From: Azolla caroliniana
Taxonomy: Eukaryota; Polypodiophyta
NCBI GenBank assembly: GCA_043228905.1
Contig: JBHGNT010000008.1
Coordinates: 13,454,001-13,518,000 of the forward strand
DNA length: 64,000 nucleotides
Direction: 5' to 3'
The notes under the pieces were generated by a model. That model was not told the DNA's origin and ran no database searches. It saw only the letters and a program-made list of their open reading frames with translations. How positions within the stretch are numbered: the first letter of the stretch is position 1; every line of letters begins with the position of its first letter. Both the position numbers and the translations under genes were made by a program. This document shows positions 10,444 through 19,805 of the stretch, piece after piece.

Positions 10444-10447
10444 CACC
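10444..10447 (+). other. Target-site duplication CACC, left
   Basis: CACC directly before the left inverted repeat, matched by CACC at 18093-18096. Confidence 0.75.
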
Positions 10448-10480
10448 AACACCGGGTCATTTGAAACAGGTAATATGTCG
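10448..10480 (+). repeat. Left terminal inverted repeat of the DNA transposon
   Basis: 33 bases identical to the reverse complement of 18060-18092. Confidence 0.95.
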
Positions 10481-10774
10481 CATTATGAGAACACTATGTC
10501 GAAAAAGGGCACAAAAGCACGCAGTTTTCAAAAAGACACGACGCATGCATAAAGCTTTTCAGAAAAGGTGGCAAAATATATTGAATTTCAACATGACTAC
10601 CACTTTGAGGCATAAGTAAAATGCCTCCAAAATTACATCACCAAAATTACAAAATAATGTACAACATGTCTACCAGTTACAATTATACATATTCGTGAGT
10701 TTACATCCAAAACAAATTTACAAAGTTTCCAATCATGTAGTAAAACAATCCCCAGCTTGAACCAAACCAATATA
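10481..10774. other. Left subterminal region of the DNA transposon
   Basis: Non-coding, between the inverted repeat and the transposase stop codon. It includes the palindrome ATGCAT within ACGACGCATGCATA (10539-10552), matched at the other end by TACGATGCATGCGTA on the reverse strand (17980-17994). It probably holds transposase-binding sites and the 3' UTR of the transposase gene. Confidence 0.5.
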
Positions 10775-13446
10775 TTAAGACATGTCTGATGGACTAGAAG
10801 AGCATTCTGACATCTCATCCTCATCATCAGTGGCAATCAAAGCATTATCCTCATCCAATTCCAACCCAACATCTTTGTGGTTATGAGAATTGCTTGTGGT
10901 TATTCTCTGTATTTCGTTTGACACCATGTTTGGGATTTTCTCCTTTATTATCTTGATAGCTGCTTGTCTTAGATGACCTGATTTTGTCAATGAGAAGTCA
11001 TATACTAGTATGTCAACACAGTCTAGTGCGAGAGTAGCCGTGCTCAGTATATTCTTTCTTCTTCTCTTTCTGCTTGAACATCCGACATCCTTAACCATCT
11101 CTAAAGAATACTTTCCTGTAAATGCATCAGGTGAATTTGTCTGATACCAATGGACTACTATTGACTTTGTCTGACTACTTTCTTCATCCCTTACTAATTC
11201 AATAATTTCTGCAATCCAAAATGGATGGCCCAAGGTATCGTCCCCTGCTAATGTTGCAACCAACACTCCCATTTGTAGTTCTTGCAAATTACCTTGCCAT
11301 CTTGCCTCAACAGTACGTGACTTTCTTGGTCCCACATAAATATCTCTTTGCAGTGGCCGAACTAAATCATGAAGCTCCATATTATTCGATTGTTGGTGAT
11401 GAGTCTGCGATATCGTTGATGTCATCCCAATGTTCCATGTGAATGGGATACGGATTGGCCATAAACCGGCGATGTAATTATCTAAAATGGTGCGTTGATG
11501 GGTGAAGAAAATCTCCCACCATTCAACATCCTCATCACTGACATACTTCTTAGTCCGATCTATATTATTTTGTTTCTCTGCTAGACATCTCAACCAATAT
11601 GCCCTTTGCTCATCAATAGTACTATTTGGTGCTACATTTTTACGATCATCATATGGGATTTGTTGTGCACCATGTAGAGGTTCATCTGGGATATGAAGAA
11701 GGAGCCTACAACCTTCTTGGGGCTCCCATTGTGCACTAGATGAGTATTGTTTCGCAAACAACACCTTCATCTTCAGGTGGGCCGATCTTTGTTTTATGAG
11801 GAAGACATGGTTGAAACTTATATTATTAAGAGGTGCAAGCACCCTACCTTTAGTCCCATCACTATCCATGCAGAAACGTTTAAAGTCGTATACTTCTTCC
11901 AAGTGTTGTACTTCAGGCTTTGGTGTATATGCTTCACTAATCAATTTGGATAGCGTGGGAAGTGTGAAAGCATTACAGCGAGCAAGTTTCTTTGAGAACC
12001 TACTGAACATTTGATCTATGTGATCATGGGTATGACCAACCAACAAGAAGTTAACCTTTATCTTTTTAAATATGCCCCTCTCTACTAGCATGCTTAGATA
12101 GCCGAAGACAGTTGAGTTCTTATTCTCTCTTGATGTGTTGTCTAGTTGCACAAATTGAACTAGCGGGAGTATAGCTGACCATGATTGTAATACCCTGTGC
12201 ATGACAGTGACAGTAAGATTAGGGTCGTTGTGGATATTGGGATAAGTTAAGAACACTTGCGGTCTTATAGTTTGACAATATGTCAAACCACCCACTAGAT
12301 GCATTTGCACGAGACACTCATCTCCAATATCCTTGGGGAGTCTTTGAAAATGCGGCAAACAAGTTTTCTTTTGATCCATGCCGTCAATAATCATGCACAT
12401 ATACTTTTCGGGAGATTGAAACGCTTTTTGTCGGTGATGCATAGCCTTAGTAAGTTCCAATGCCTGACTTTCACGATGTTCTTTTAACAGGTTCTTGTAA
12501 TTCTTGATCTCTACATCTGATTTTCCACCCTTGGCCATACTTTTTAAACTCGCACATATTGAGCAGACTCCCATTCGCACCTTTCGTGGGATAACCACGT
12601 TATTAAATTGTAACCTCCATAGTCGATTAAAATGCCTGTACTGTATGTAAGGCTCAACATCGGAAGACGTGTCGTCCTTGTACGATTGGTAAACTTCCCT
12701 TCGAGTAAAGTTATCTAACAAATGAAATCTTCCTGTCGTTGGCATAACTTCGCACTGTTTTGAAAAATATACCTCCATCCACCTAATTTCCTGTTGCCCA
12801 ATTTGACCCTTACATCCAGAACCATTTTGATCGAACTGTACCCAGGAGCCCTTCAGAAGTCGCTCTTGAACTCGTTGCAGCCGCATATTTCCAATGCTAT
12901 GAGTGATTTTAAAAGCTGCTCGACAACACTTGGTATTTAGTCCAAGGAAATATTCAACTTGCGTTGAATTAGGCCCTGCTTTGTGATCCAATTTAAGTTG
13001 CATATGCGAAAGAATTTATGTATCTTGCTCTTCCCCATTAAGCGACAAGTATTTTTGTCGTGTTTCACGTAACCTTGACTTTCCATAAGTTGATAGACAG
13101 AGATTCGCACAACACGATTTGTTCAAGTCGCATAGAAGTTGACGATCAGAACATAAGAAATTAAATCTCTTTTCACTAACTTGTCGAGGAACTCTTTTAA
13201 ATGCTAGAGGTTTAGTAATGCTATTGTTATCTATCGACGAAGAATCATCCGCTTGTAAGCTTGCATGAAGAGGGCCATCAAGAGGATCAATTGAAAACAG
13301 AGAATTCGAAGTACTAGGAGCCACACTTTTCTGTTTAAGCCGCGAATTTTTTTGTGGTCGTACTCTTCTATTGAGAAATACGAGTTGTCTGACAATGAAA
13401 AGGGGGCAATAGAAAAAAGAGATGTTCTACTTGTAGAAGAAGACAT
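10775..13446 (-). pseudogene. Large RNase-H-fold transposase-like protein (DUF7869 type), decayed
   Basis: The main open frame (13003 to 10775, 742 residues) contains IIDGMDQ, FVQLDNTSRENKN and LLVGHTHDHIDQMFSRFSKKL, giving acidic residues D207, D288 and D327/D330 counted from the Met at 13003. This is the layout expected of a DDE/RNase H nuclease that cuts and joins transposon ends. An N-terminal segment has CCRAAFKIT and CSICASLK cysteines. The C-terminus (GHPFWIAEIIELV, SIVVHWYQT) resembles a small beta-barrel of the Tudor/BAH kind, an inference only. Upstream, the same frame continues past one TAA (13018-13016) to 13324. A one-base deletion in an A run (13347-13353 on the plus strand) then separates it from the likely start ATG at 13446. 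Confidence 0.75.
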
Positions 13447-13743
13447 TTGAGGGAGTCTAACAGTATTCTAAAACCTTCTTTTGAGAAAATTAAGGAATGC
13501 TAAAGCCTAACTATATAACTACCCGAACACTTAGATTAACTATATTATTTTCCGAAATTTTCCTAAAAAACAAATAATTAAAAATTATTTTTTATTTTAA
13601 AAGGAATGCTAAAGTCTTCTATATAAGGAGGTTAGAAATTTCATTTTCATTATCACTTGAAAGAATCCATCGAGCTCAGAGCACAGGCCAATTTTCGAGC
13701 ACTCAGAAGCACATCGTCGACAGCACTACCTCCGGCACGAACC
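13447..13743. promoter_or_regulatory. Divergent promoter of the DNA transposon
   Basis: A direct repeat, AAGGAATGCTAAAG followed by CTATATAA, occurs at 13492-13519 and 13601-13628. The right copy's TATA lies about 120 bases before the methyltransferase ATG (13744). The left copy's palindromic TATATA lies about 65 bases before the transposase ATG (13446). The region between is AT-rich. Confidence 0.7.
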
Positions 13744-16700
13744 ATGAACAAGGGAAAGAAAATCGTCAGGTTAGTAATATTCTTTACATTTTTTAAGAAT
13801 CCTAAAGATTCCTTAAAGATTCCTTTCCTCAACACATAGAGATTTTATTTTATTTTGTACAACGAACTTGGAAAGCAATTCTGAAAGGCAGGACCTTTCA
13901 ACCGAAATCCGATGCAGTGCAACGGATTTGCGTTGAAAGTCCTGCCTTTCAACCAAAATCCGATGCAATGCAGCGGATTTTGGTTGAAAAAAATGTTGTT
14001 TTTGCGATAAAAAACTATTGCATGGGACCATAAAATTGACGTAATTTAAATGATAATTTGCGTGATTTAGATAAAATTGTATGTTGTTTCTATGTTTTCA
14101 CCAACGTTTTTAATTTCAGTGAACCCAGACAAAATGTTACTTCATTTAGATTGAAGATTCGATCTCCGACAAAACGAGAATCTGGCTCCTTCATCAAGGA
14201 CACGAGTAAAAAGATTTTATTTGACTTAACGGGGGAAGGAGGATCCAAGTCATCTGTGGCTACTACCAAAATCAACAAAGGTAGTACGCAAGAGGAGAAA
14301 ACGGTTGAGGTGAAATATAAGGATTACCCCGAACTTGAATGGTGTCTCTCTTATGTCGAGGAGGATGGGGTGCTGTTATTGATAACGGCAAAATCGGACG
14401 GGGAAGGGAAACTTCAGCTTGGAAAAACATTTAATTACGGGCATGTAACCAAGCTAGAGTACGAAGACATTGACTCTACAAGTATTTTAATCGACGTCTC
14501 AAGCTCAGTTGGCAACAGGCGATTGCGACTTGATGAGGGAAACCTAGTACCCGAATCTTGCAATCCCAAGGCTTTGCGTAAAGACCTGCAAACGAAAAAT
14601 AACTTGTTGGTAGCTCTTCGGCCGTACGTGGCAGGAGAGATGATGACCGGTGAAGCAGAAACTCCACCGAAAAAGTCTAGGAAGACAAATCCTGTTCAAA
14701 AGAAATATACTAAACGACCACGACCCGAAGAAGAAGAAGAAGAAATATTAGAGTTCGTGGAAGAAGAAGACGACCAACAAGTCGACGTCGTGGCTCCAGG
14801 CGGACAACTATCTTCTGGTGTCCTGACGTCAGAACAAAATAAAATAAGAGAAAATATTGTGAAGACTAAACTTGTGCGCAGGGGCCAGCTACTTCATTTG
14901 CCCATTACTTCTATCCAAAGGCCCCCCATTGACCCCGTGACTGGAAGACGTCCCTTGGAAATTAGGGAGCCGCACTCCGTCCATGTGCAAAACCTGAAAA
15001 GCAAAATGAAAATCAATCCTCACGCTACTATGGTGCCATTTTTGGTAATGGTTGATCAAGAACAATGCCCAATAGTAGCAGATTTCAAGTATAGCTCTAC
15101 AGACGATTACACATACTATGTAATCGGAGGATCACATTCGGCCGAAGCTCGACGACAGCTTGTGAAAGAATATCCTCTCACGCCGTTCTTCAAGTACGCC
15201 GAATGTAAGGTATATGCAGGACTAACTCACGAGGAGGCGAAGCTGCTCGCATGGGACCATAACAATGACAGCGATTATAGGCAAAAGATGTCATGTATAG
15301 AGAGGATAAGATTTTTTCATCATGAATACCTGGATGCCTTGAATCGTTTTGGTCCAAGATTGTGGCCTGGATTGCGACGCCAGTGTTTATTGGAAGTAGG
15401 GATTGCAGTGGATGAGAGTACCAAATCCGAAGGTCTCCGAAAATATGATTCTTGGTTTCAACTAGCTTTTCGGACCGGAGAGGTGTGGGATCTCCAAGAC
15501 AAAATATTCTCTATGTGGGAGCGGAAAGAAGTCAAGGGGCAAAGATCAAAAAAGGGAAGAATTGATCCACAAGTTGAGATGAAATCAAAGACCAAGGGAA
15601 AAAGCGACTTGGTAATCGAGGAGTTAGCAGAGGACATGAAACTTTTACCTTGGAGATCATTACAAGGTATCAAAGATGATAGATTGTTAATATCCATGCT
15701 ATCTTGAGTGGTCGCCAAGGAATTTAGTTTGGACGAGATGGTAACAGACTTGCAAAAGTAAGTGTTTATAGTATACCTTTTCATGAAAGTCTTCAATTAT
15801 TTTGAATATCTTATTTCTAATTTCATATTGATTGTGCAGTCACAAGGTATACATGAAGATTCAGGAGTTGATGATGCAAAAACTGAGTTTACCGACATGG
15901 GAAGAAGTTGAACAAGCCTGCCCGATAACTTCTTCCTACAAGGCATTGGAGGAATATTTTATTGTATTTAGAGAATGGGTATGTGTCTTTTGAATGTTGA
16001 TATGTTAGAAACTAATGTTCCCTGCTAACAACAATGACACTTGCAGAAACCATCAAAATCGAAAAAGAACAACGACAATAATGACGGTATTCCAGCGGCC
16101 TTCATCACGCACTTAGAACGTGCGAAATATGAGAAGAGAATGACCAAAGGGAAGGAAATGGAACTACCCGAGGATTCGGAGACTGTAAAGAGTTTTTTGC
16201 ATAGGTCTGATCCTTTTAAACAGCTTCATTATAGTGTTTTCAATGGCGAAGTATCCCAGATGCTCGAACTGTTACCGAGAAGACACTACACTTTGTTGAT
16301 AGCTAACATACCATATGGTCTCCGTATTGCGGGATCAACATATGATGATGTGCCTTTCAAGTACCCTCAGATCGAGAAAATGGTAAAGGATTTCGCAGAA
16401 CTGACATTGGCCCCCTTGTGGAGGATAGTCATATTTCATAGCATGGGGCAATCACTGTCAGTCACAACAGCTTTGAAGTCCCGTTGTCATGCCACTGAAC
16501 ACATGCATTGGTGCGTTATAGTTCGCTTTTACTCATTACAGTACTTCTTATTATATGTACACATTTACACCTCTAATACTTGATTTTCTTTCTCTATAGG
16601 ATCAAAACAAATATTACACATAGCCCTGGCGATCGAATGGTTAGTGCGGTCGAACATTTTTGTGTGGGCTACTATGATTCAATTACAAAGAAGAAGGCTA

Positions 16701-17329
16701 GAGCACATGTCAATGAGCGTAACGTGGTTAACTACATCATGTGCCCAGCTGTAACCAAAAAATTAAGACATGTGTCAGGGGATAAAAGTATGGTGAACCC
16801 TTATCAAAAACCTCAAAGATTGATCAACCGCCTCATAGAGCTCTTCTCGAATCCAGATGATTGGGTCCTAGACTTGTTCTCTGGCACAGGTATAATATAT
16901 ATATTTAATTTCAATCCTGTCGATCAAGTTTAAGACGTTACTTCTTATATATACTTGTTTGTGTTCATGCAACCATTAGGTACAACGACAGCTTGTGCAT
17001 TGAAGATGTTTAGAAACTGTGTTGCATTGGAGAAGGACCCTGCTCAAGTTAACTTCATCAAAATGAGGATCACAAGAATCTAGGACTGTCCAGATCAGGA
17101 TCAAGAAGTCGGAGCAAAACACATCAACGAGACAGAGATGTTCCAGATGACTTCACGAGAACCAATGGAACCAATTGATGAAGAAGCAGGGGAGCTGGTG
17201 GACCTGGAAGATGTAGCACAGTTTGACCATACATCAGATTCGGGAGAGCTTGGAGATGACACGAATGAAAACAGTCTAGAACAATCAGCGCTAGAGGAGC
17301 CTGCTCTGCCTGATTTGCTTATAGATTGA
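13744..17329 (+). pseudogene. ParB-like domain fused to beta-class amino-DNA methyltransferase, six exons, decayed
   Basis: Exons 13744-13769, 14120-15757, 15840-15978, 16047-16510, 16600-16889 and 16980-17329 join in frame at good GT-AG sites (for example CAG/GTTAGT, AA/GTAAGT). A basic and acidic low-complexity region (residues about 200-245) precedes a ParB/Srx-like domain (about 263-400) with GGSHSAEARRQL and LAWDHNND. The methyltransferase follows: motif IV ANIPYG (688), then VLDLFSGTG-TTACALKMF and VALEKD (about 845-870). The order IV before I is that of beta-class N6-adenine/N4-cytosine enzymes, and NIPYG resembles the DLPYG variant of phage enzymes. An acidic tail ends at 17329. TGA at 15705 (codon 538) and TAG at 17081 (codon 887) interrupt it. 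An alternative start inside exon 2 is possible. It probably modifies DNA in the nucleus. Confidence 0.8.
13884..13989 (+). repeat. Two adjacent hairpins in intron 1 of the methyltransferase gene
   Basis: AAAGGCAGGAC...AAATCCG at 13884 pairs with CGGATTT...GTCCTGCCTTT ending at 13949 (about 27-bp stem, one bulge, two mismatches). TTTCAACCAAAATCCG at 13947 pairs with CGGATTTTGGTTGAAA ending at 13989 (16-bp perfect stem). Both loops contain ATGCARTGCA. Confidence 0.85.
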
Positions 17330-18059
17330 TGTAGATGGCATAATGTAAAAATTGAGGATTTTGAGGCATAATGTGCACCATCACTTCATATTATATTTGT
17401 ATATGAGAACATCTGTAATTGTTTATCGTTTAATTAAATTCACCTATTCATAATTTCCCTTTTTAATCATTATTGGAACCGTAGTTTGTATTTACATATA
17501 ATTCGTCACCATGCTCTTCTTCAGTTTGAGATATTAACATGATATTGTAATTTCTCATTTCCGTTAGCATGACTGTATATGAAAAGGCGAATGTTTTTTA
17601 TAATAAGAGGTTTTTAGTTACCTACGGTTCAAGTCTACTGGTTCCACATAGTATAAATGAATGTCGTACGTAATTGTTACTCTTACCAATTACATTGTCA
17701 TGAGCTATATGACATTATACAATGAAACTATCGATATACCCGTCCAACAAGTGGGGTACTACTTTATTCCTAAACCCAAAACCACATATTTATAATTACG
17801 GTTTATGTAGTTTTACTCTACAATTTGAATATGGATACCAATTTTAGAACTTTATATTGAACCAAGTCTTCAATTGTGCTCCATGATATGCAAATTGACA
17901 CGAATGTGGACACATATACAATTTAGTAATTGCTAGGTTTTTTTTGTTCTATATTTAACCATCAAGTCGCAAAAGGGGTACGCATGCATCGTATATTTTC
18001 GATATCAGGCTAAAATAGGGTACTTTTCTACATCTGGCCAACTATGCCAAAAGAGAATA
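17330..18059. other. Right subterminal region of the DNA transposon
   Basis: AT-rich and without a gene. It is presumably the 3' UTR of the methyltransferase gene and transposase-binding sequence. It contains TACGCATGCATCGTA at 17980-17994. Confidence 0.5.
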
Positions 18060-18092
18060 CGACATATTACCTGTTTCAAATGACCCGGTGTT
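18060..18092 (-). repeat. Right terminal inverted repeat of the DNA transposon
   Basis: Perfect reverse complement of 10448-10480. Confidence 0.95.
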
Positions 18093-18167
18093 CACCGTGG
18101 CCAAAGATTTCACCTCTTCACCTTTCTTGGCACATACCGGAGGATGTGCGGGTTTGGTGGGGTTGGA
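18093..18167 (+). other. TR-GAG-1 internal 3' end with polypurine tract
   Basis: It resumes after the transposon with CACC (right TSD, 18093-18096). GGTTTGGTGGGGTTGGA at 18151-18167 is purine-rich and directly precedes the LTR start TGTCGTGACG. Confidence 0.65.
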
Positions 18168-18170
18168 TGT

Positions 18171-18398
18171 CGTGACGATTTTTGGCTACGGTGTGAAACC
18201 GAGTGAGACGAATAAACCAAGGATGTGCAACATTGCACATACACTTAGCAAATAAGCCTCCTAAGGCCTAGTGGCACTTGAGTTCGTGACGATTTTTGGC
18301 TACGGTGTGAAACCGAGTGAGACGAATAAACCAAGGATGTGCAACATTGCACATACACTTAGCAAATAAGCCTCCTAAGGCCTAGTGGCACTTAAAGA
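18171..18398 (+). repeat. 114-bp tandem duplication at the start of the TR-GAG-1 LTR
   Basis: CGTGACGATTTTTGGCTACG recurs at 18171 and 18285, with near-identical sequence up to CCTAGTGGCACTT. Confidence 0.9.
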
Positions 18399-18403
18399 GG
18401 GGT

Positions 18404-18478
18404 GCAAGCAAGGTTTGAACCTTGCACCTCTAAGATACAAGATGATTGCCTTACCACTAGGACAACTATCATATAGTG
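18404..18478 (-). repeat. tRNA-like module in the TR-GAG-1 LTR
   Basis: On the reverse strand a box-A-like TGTCCTAGTGGTAAGG is followed about 30 bases later by a box-B-like GGTTCAAACCT flanked by a T-arm-like stem (GTGCAAGG/CCTTGC). It is not a functional tRNA gene as far as I can fold it. Confidence 0.6.
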
Positions 18479-18921
18479 TCGATTTTATGTATTTACTTTT
18501 CATATATGAATTATAGATGAAACAACCATTAGAAAACCATGTGCACAAAACCATGGTTCTAAACCTATGGTTTGTGCATGACATAAGCAAAACCGTGTGC
18601 ACAAAACCATGGTTTTAGCCCATGGTTTTGTGCATTTCACAAGCATGGAAAGACCTATAAAAGCCTCTACCTGAGCTTGTGTAAGGGGGGCTCAATATGT
18701 GATATCACCAACACAACTATCATCAATTTAATTATATTTGTCTTTATCTTCTTCATATTTTTCTACTTCTCAAGTGTACAATCTTTCTTCTTCTCAAGTA
18801 AACCAATTTCATCTAATCTTACATTGATCGTCATCTCTTCGATAATTCTGCAAAAATCCTCCCCAGTCCAAGACCCCGGTGGTCGCTCGAGTAGCACACG
18901 CACGCGCGAATCTTCGTGACA

Positions 18922-19349
18922 ACGTGTGCCTCACAATTCTAAGACATTGTCTACAGGTCAGTGTGCTAAGTTAGCCCCATGGTTTTGTGGAGGTTTTACA
19001 GTTCTCAAACGTATTGGTTCATCAACCTATCGTCTCGCTCTTCCTGATGGCATTGAAATCCATCTAGTTTTTCATGTAAGTTGTCTAAAAGAACTTCTTG
19101 GTTCTAGCGATAATACAGTCACAAATGAAACTCTAGTTACTTCTGAAGAATTATCTTCTAAACCACATGTACAAGAGACAATTCTCCATGCTTAAACGAA
19201 AATTTTACATTCTAAAATAATCCGAGAATTTAAAATTAAATGGATGGATAAGTCTATACAAGATGCTACATGGGAACACGCAAATACTCTTAAAACTCAC
19301 TTTCCTAACTTTCCATTGCAAAATTGCAATGTTTTGAAGAGGGGGAATA
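18922..19349 (+). pseudogene. Gypsy-2 integrase C-terminus (resumed)
   Basis: The frame reads [57 protein letters not shown], then the chromodomain-like block EFKIKWMDKS...TWEHA. It matches the C-terminus of the intact Gypsy-1 protein, with a stop at 19193. A polypurine tract (AAGAGGGGGAATA) at 19337-19349 ends it. Confidence 0.85.
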
Positions 19350-19805
19350 TGTTACGGGCATGACCATATAATATCCTGTGGTAAGTTATACCGTAGTATT
19401 TTACACACAAGGATAACATGTGAGGGTTAACCGAGAGTGTAAAGAAGGGAAGGATTACTTTTAATACTTGGGATTGAGACAATCAATTAAGGTCAAGTGT
19501 GAACTTTCCTAGAGGTCTTAGGTCTGGCTATAAATATGAGGCCTAACCACCCTCATTTGACACATTATCGACTATGTCCAGACTCTATCCTTGTGGTGAA
19601 TAAACTCTTGTAGTGAGCACGCCAGTACCAAGTACGACTCGATGCCACGAGAGTGGTATGGAACTCTGATCGAGGCTCGAGTCCATCTCGATCCCTTCGC
19701 TCAGGGGTGGTCGGGTGGATCGGCACCCTTCTTTCTCTCTCCCCTTTCTTTTCTATCTATCTATTATATCCTTACCATATTCTTACATTAGGATCTAACT
19801 CTAAC
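19350..19805 (+). repeat. Gypsy-2 3' LTR
   Basis: It starts TGTTACGGGCATGACCATATAATATCC, like the Gypsy-1 LTR (TGTTACGAGCATGACC), and shares the CGAGAGTGG/TCGAGGCTCGAGTC region. The 3' boundary is approximate because protease sequence of Gypsy-3 begins at about 19806. Confidence 0.75.

Larger units (their letters stand above)
10448..18092. mobile_element. TIR DNA transposon carrying a DDE-type transposase and a ParB-methyltransferase gene
   Basis: The two ends share a 33-bp perfect terminal inverted repeat (10448-10480 and 18060-18092, starting AACACCGGGTCATTTGAAAC), flanked by CACC at 10444-10447 and 18093-18096. The element is 7,645 bp and sits in TR-GAG-1. It holds two divergent genes, a transposase-like gene on the minus strand and an intron-containing ParB-methyltransferase gene on the plus strand, with a shared central promoter. 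Both genes carry disabling mutations, so this copy is inactive as read. The superfamily is not one I can name. The transposase type is the one I associate with DUF7869. Confidence 0.9.
8227..18921 (+). mobile_element. TR-GAG-1, gag-only retroelement inserted in Gypsy-2
   Basis: Both flanks carry the 4-bp duplication ACGT (8223-8226 and 18922-18925), and removing the element restores the Gypsy-2 reading [10 protein letters not shown]. Inside are a primer site, gag-like frames, a polypurine tract and a 754-bp 3' LTR, with no protease, reverse transcriptase or integrase. This fits non-autonomous gag-only elements (TR-GAG type). About 7.65 kb of its span is the nested DNA transposon. Its left end is not a normal LTR but an inverted copy of the 3' LTR terminus. 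Confidence 0.8.
18168..18921 (+). repeat. TR-GAG-1 3' LTR
   Basis: It starts TGTCGTGACG and ends CTTCGTGACA before the ACGT duplication. It contains a 114-bp tandem duplication (starts 18171 and 18285), a tRNA-like module on the reverse strand (18404-18478), CCATGGTTTTG palindromes at 18537-18635, and a TATA box CTATAAAAGCC near 18655. Confidence 0.8.

Noticed and set aside
13657-13839. Upstream extension of the methyltransferase protein from 13657
   Set aside because: It has no ATG start, lies at the TATA/transcription start and runs through the predicted intron donor. The ATG at 13744 has a good context and splices in frame.
8227-18921. Reading the whole span as one TIR DNA transposon
   Set aside because: The ends are inverted, but the interior has primer site, gag, polypurine tract and a full LTR. 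A separate pair of 33-bp repeats with its own duplication bounds the real DNA transposon.
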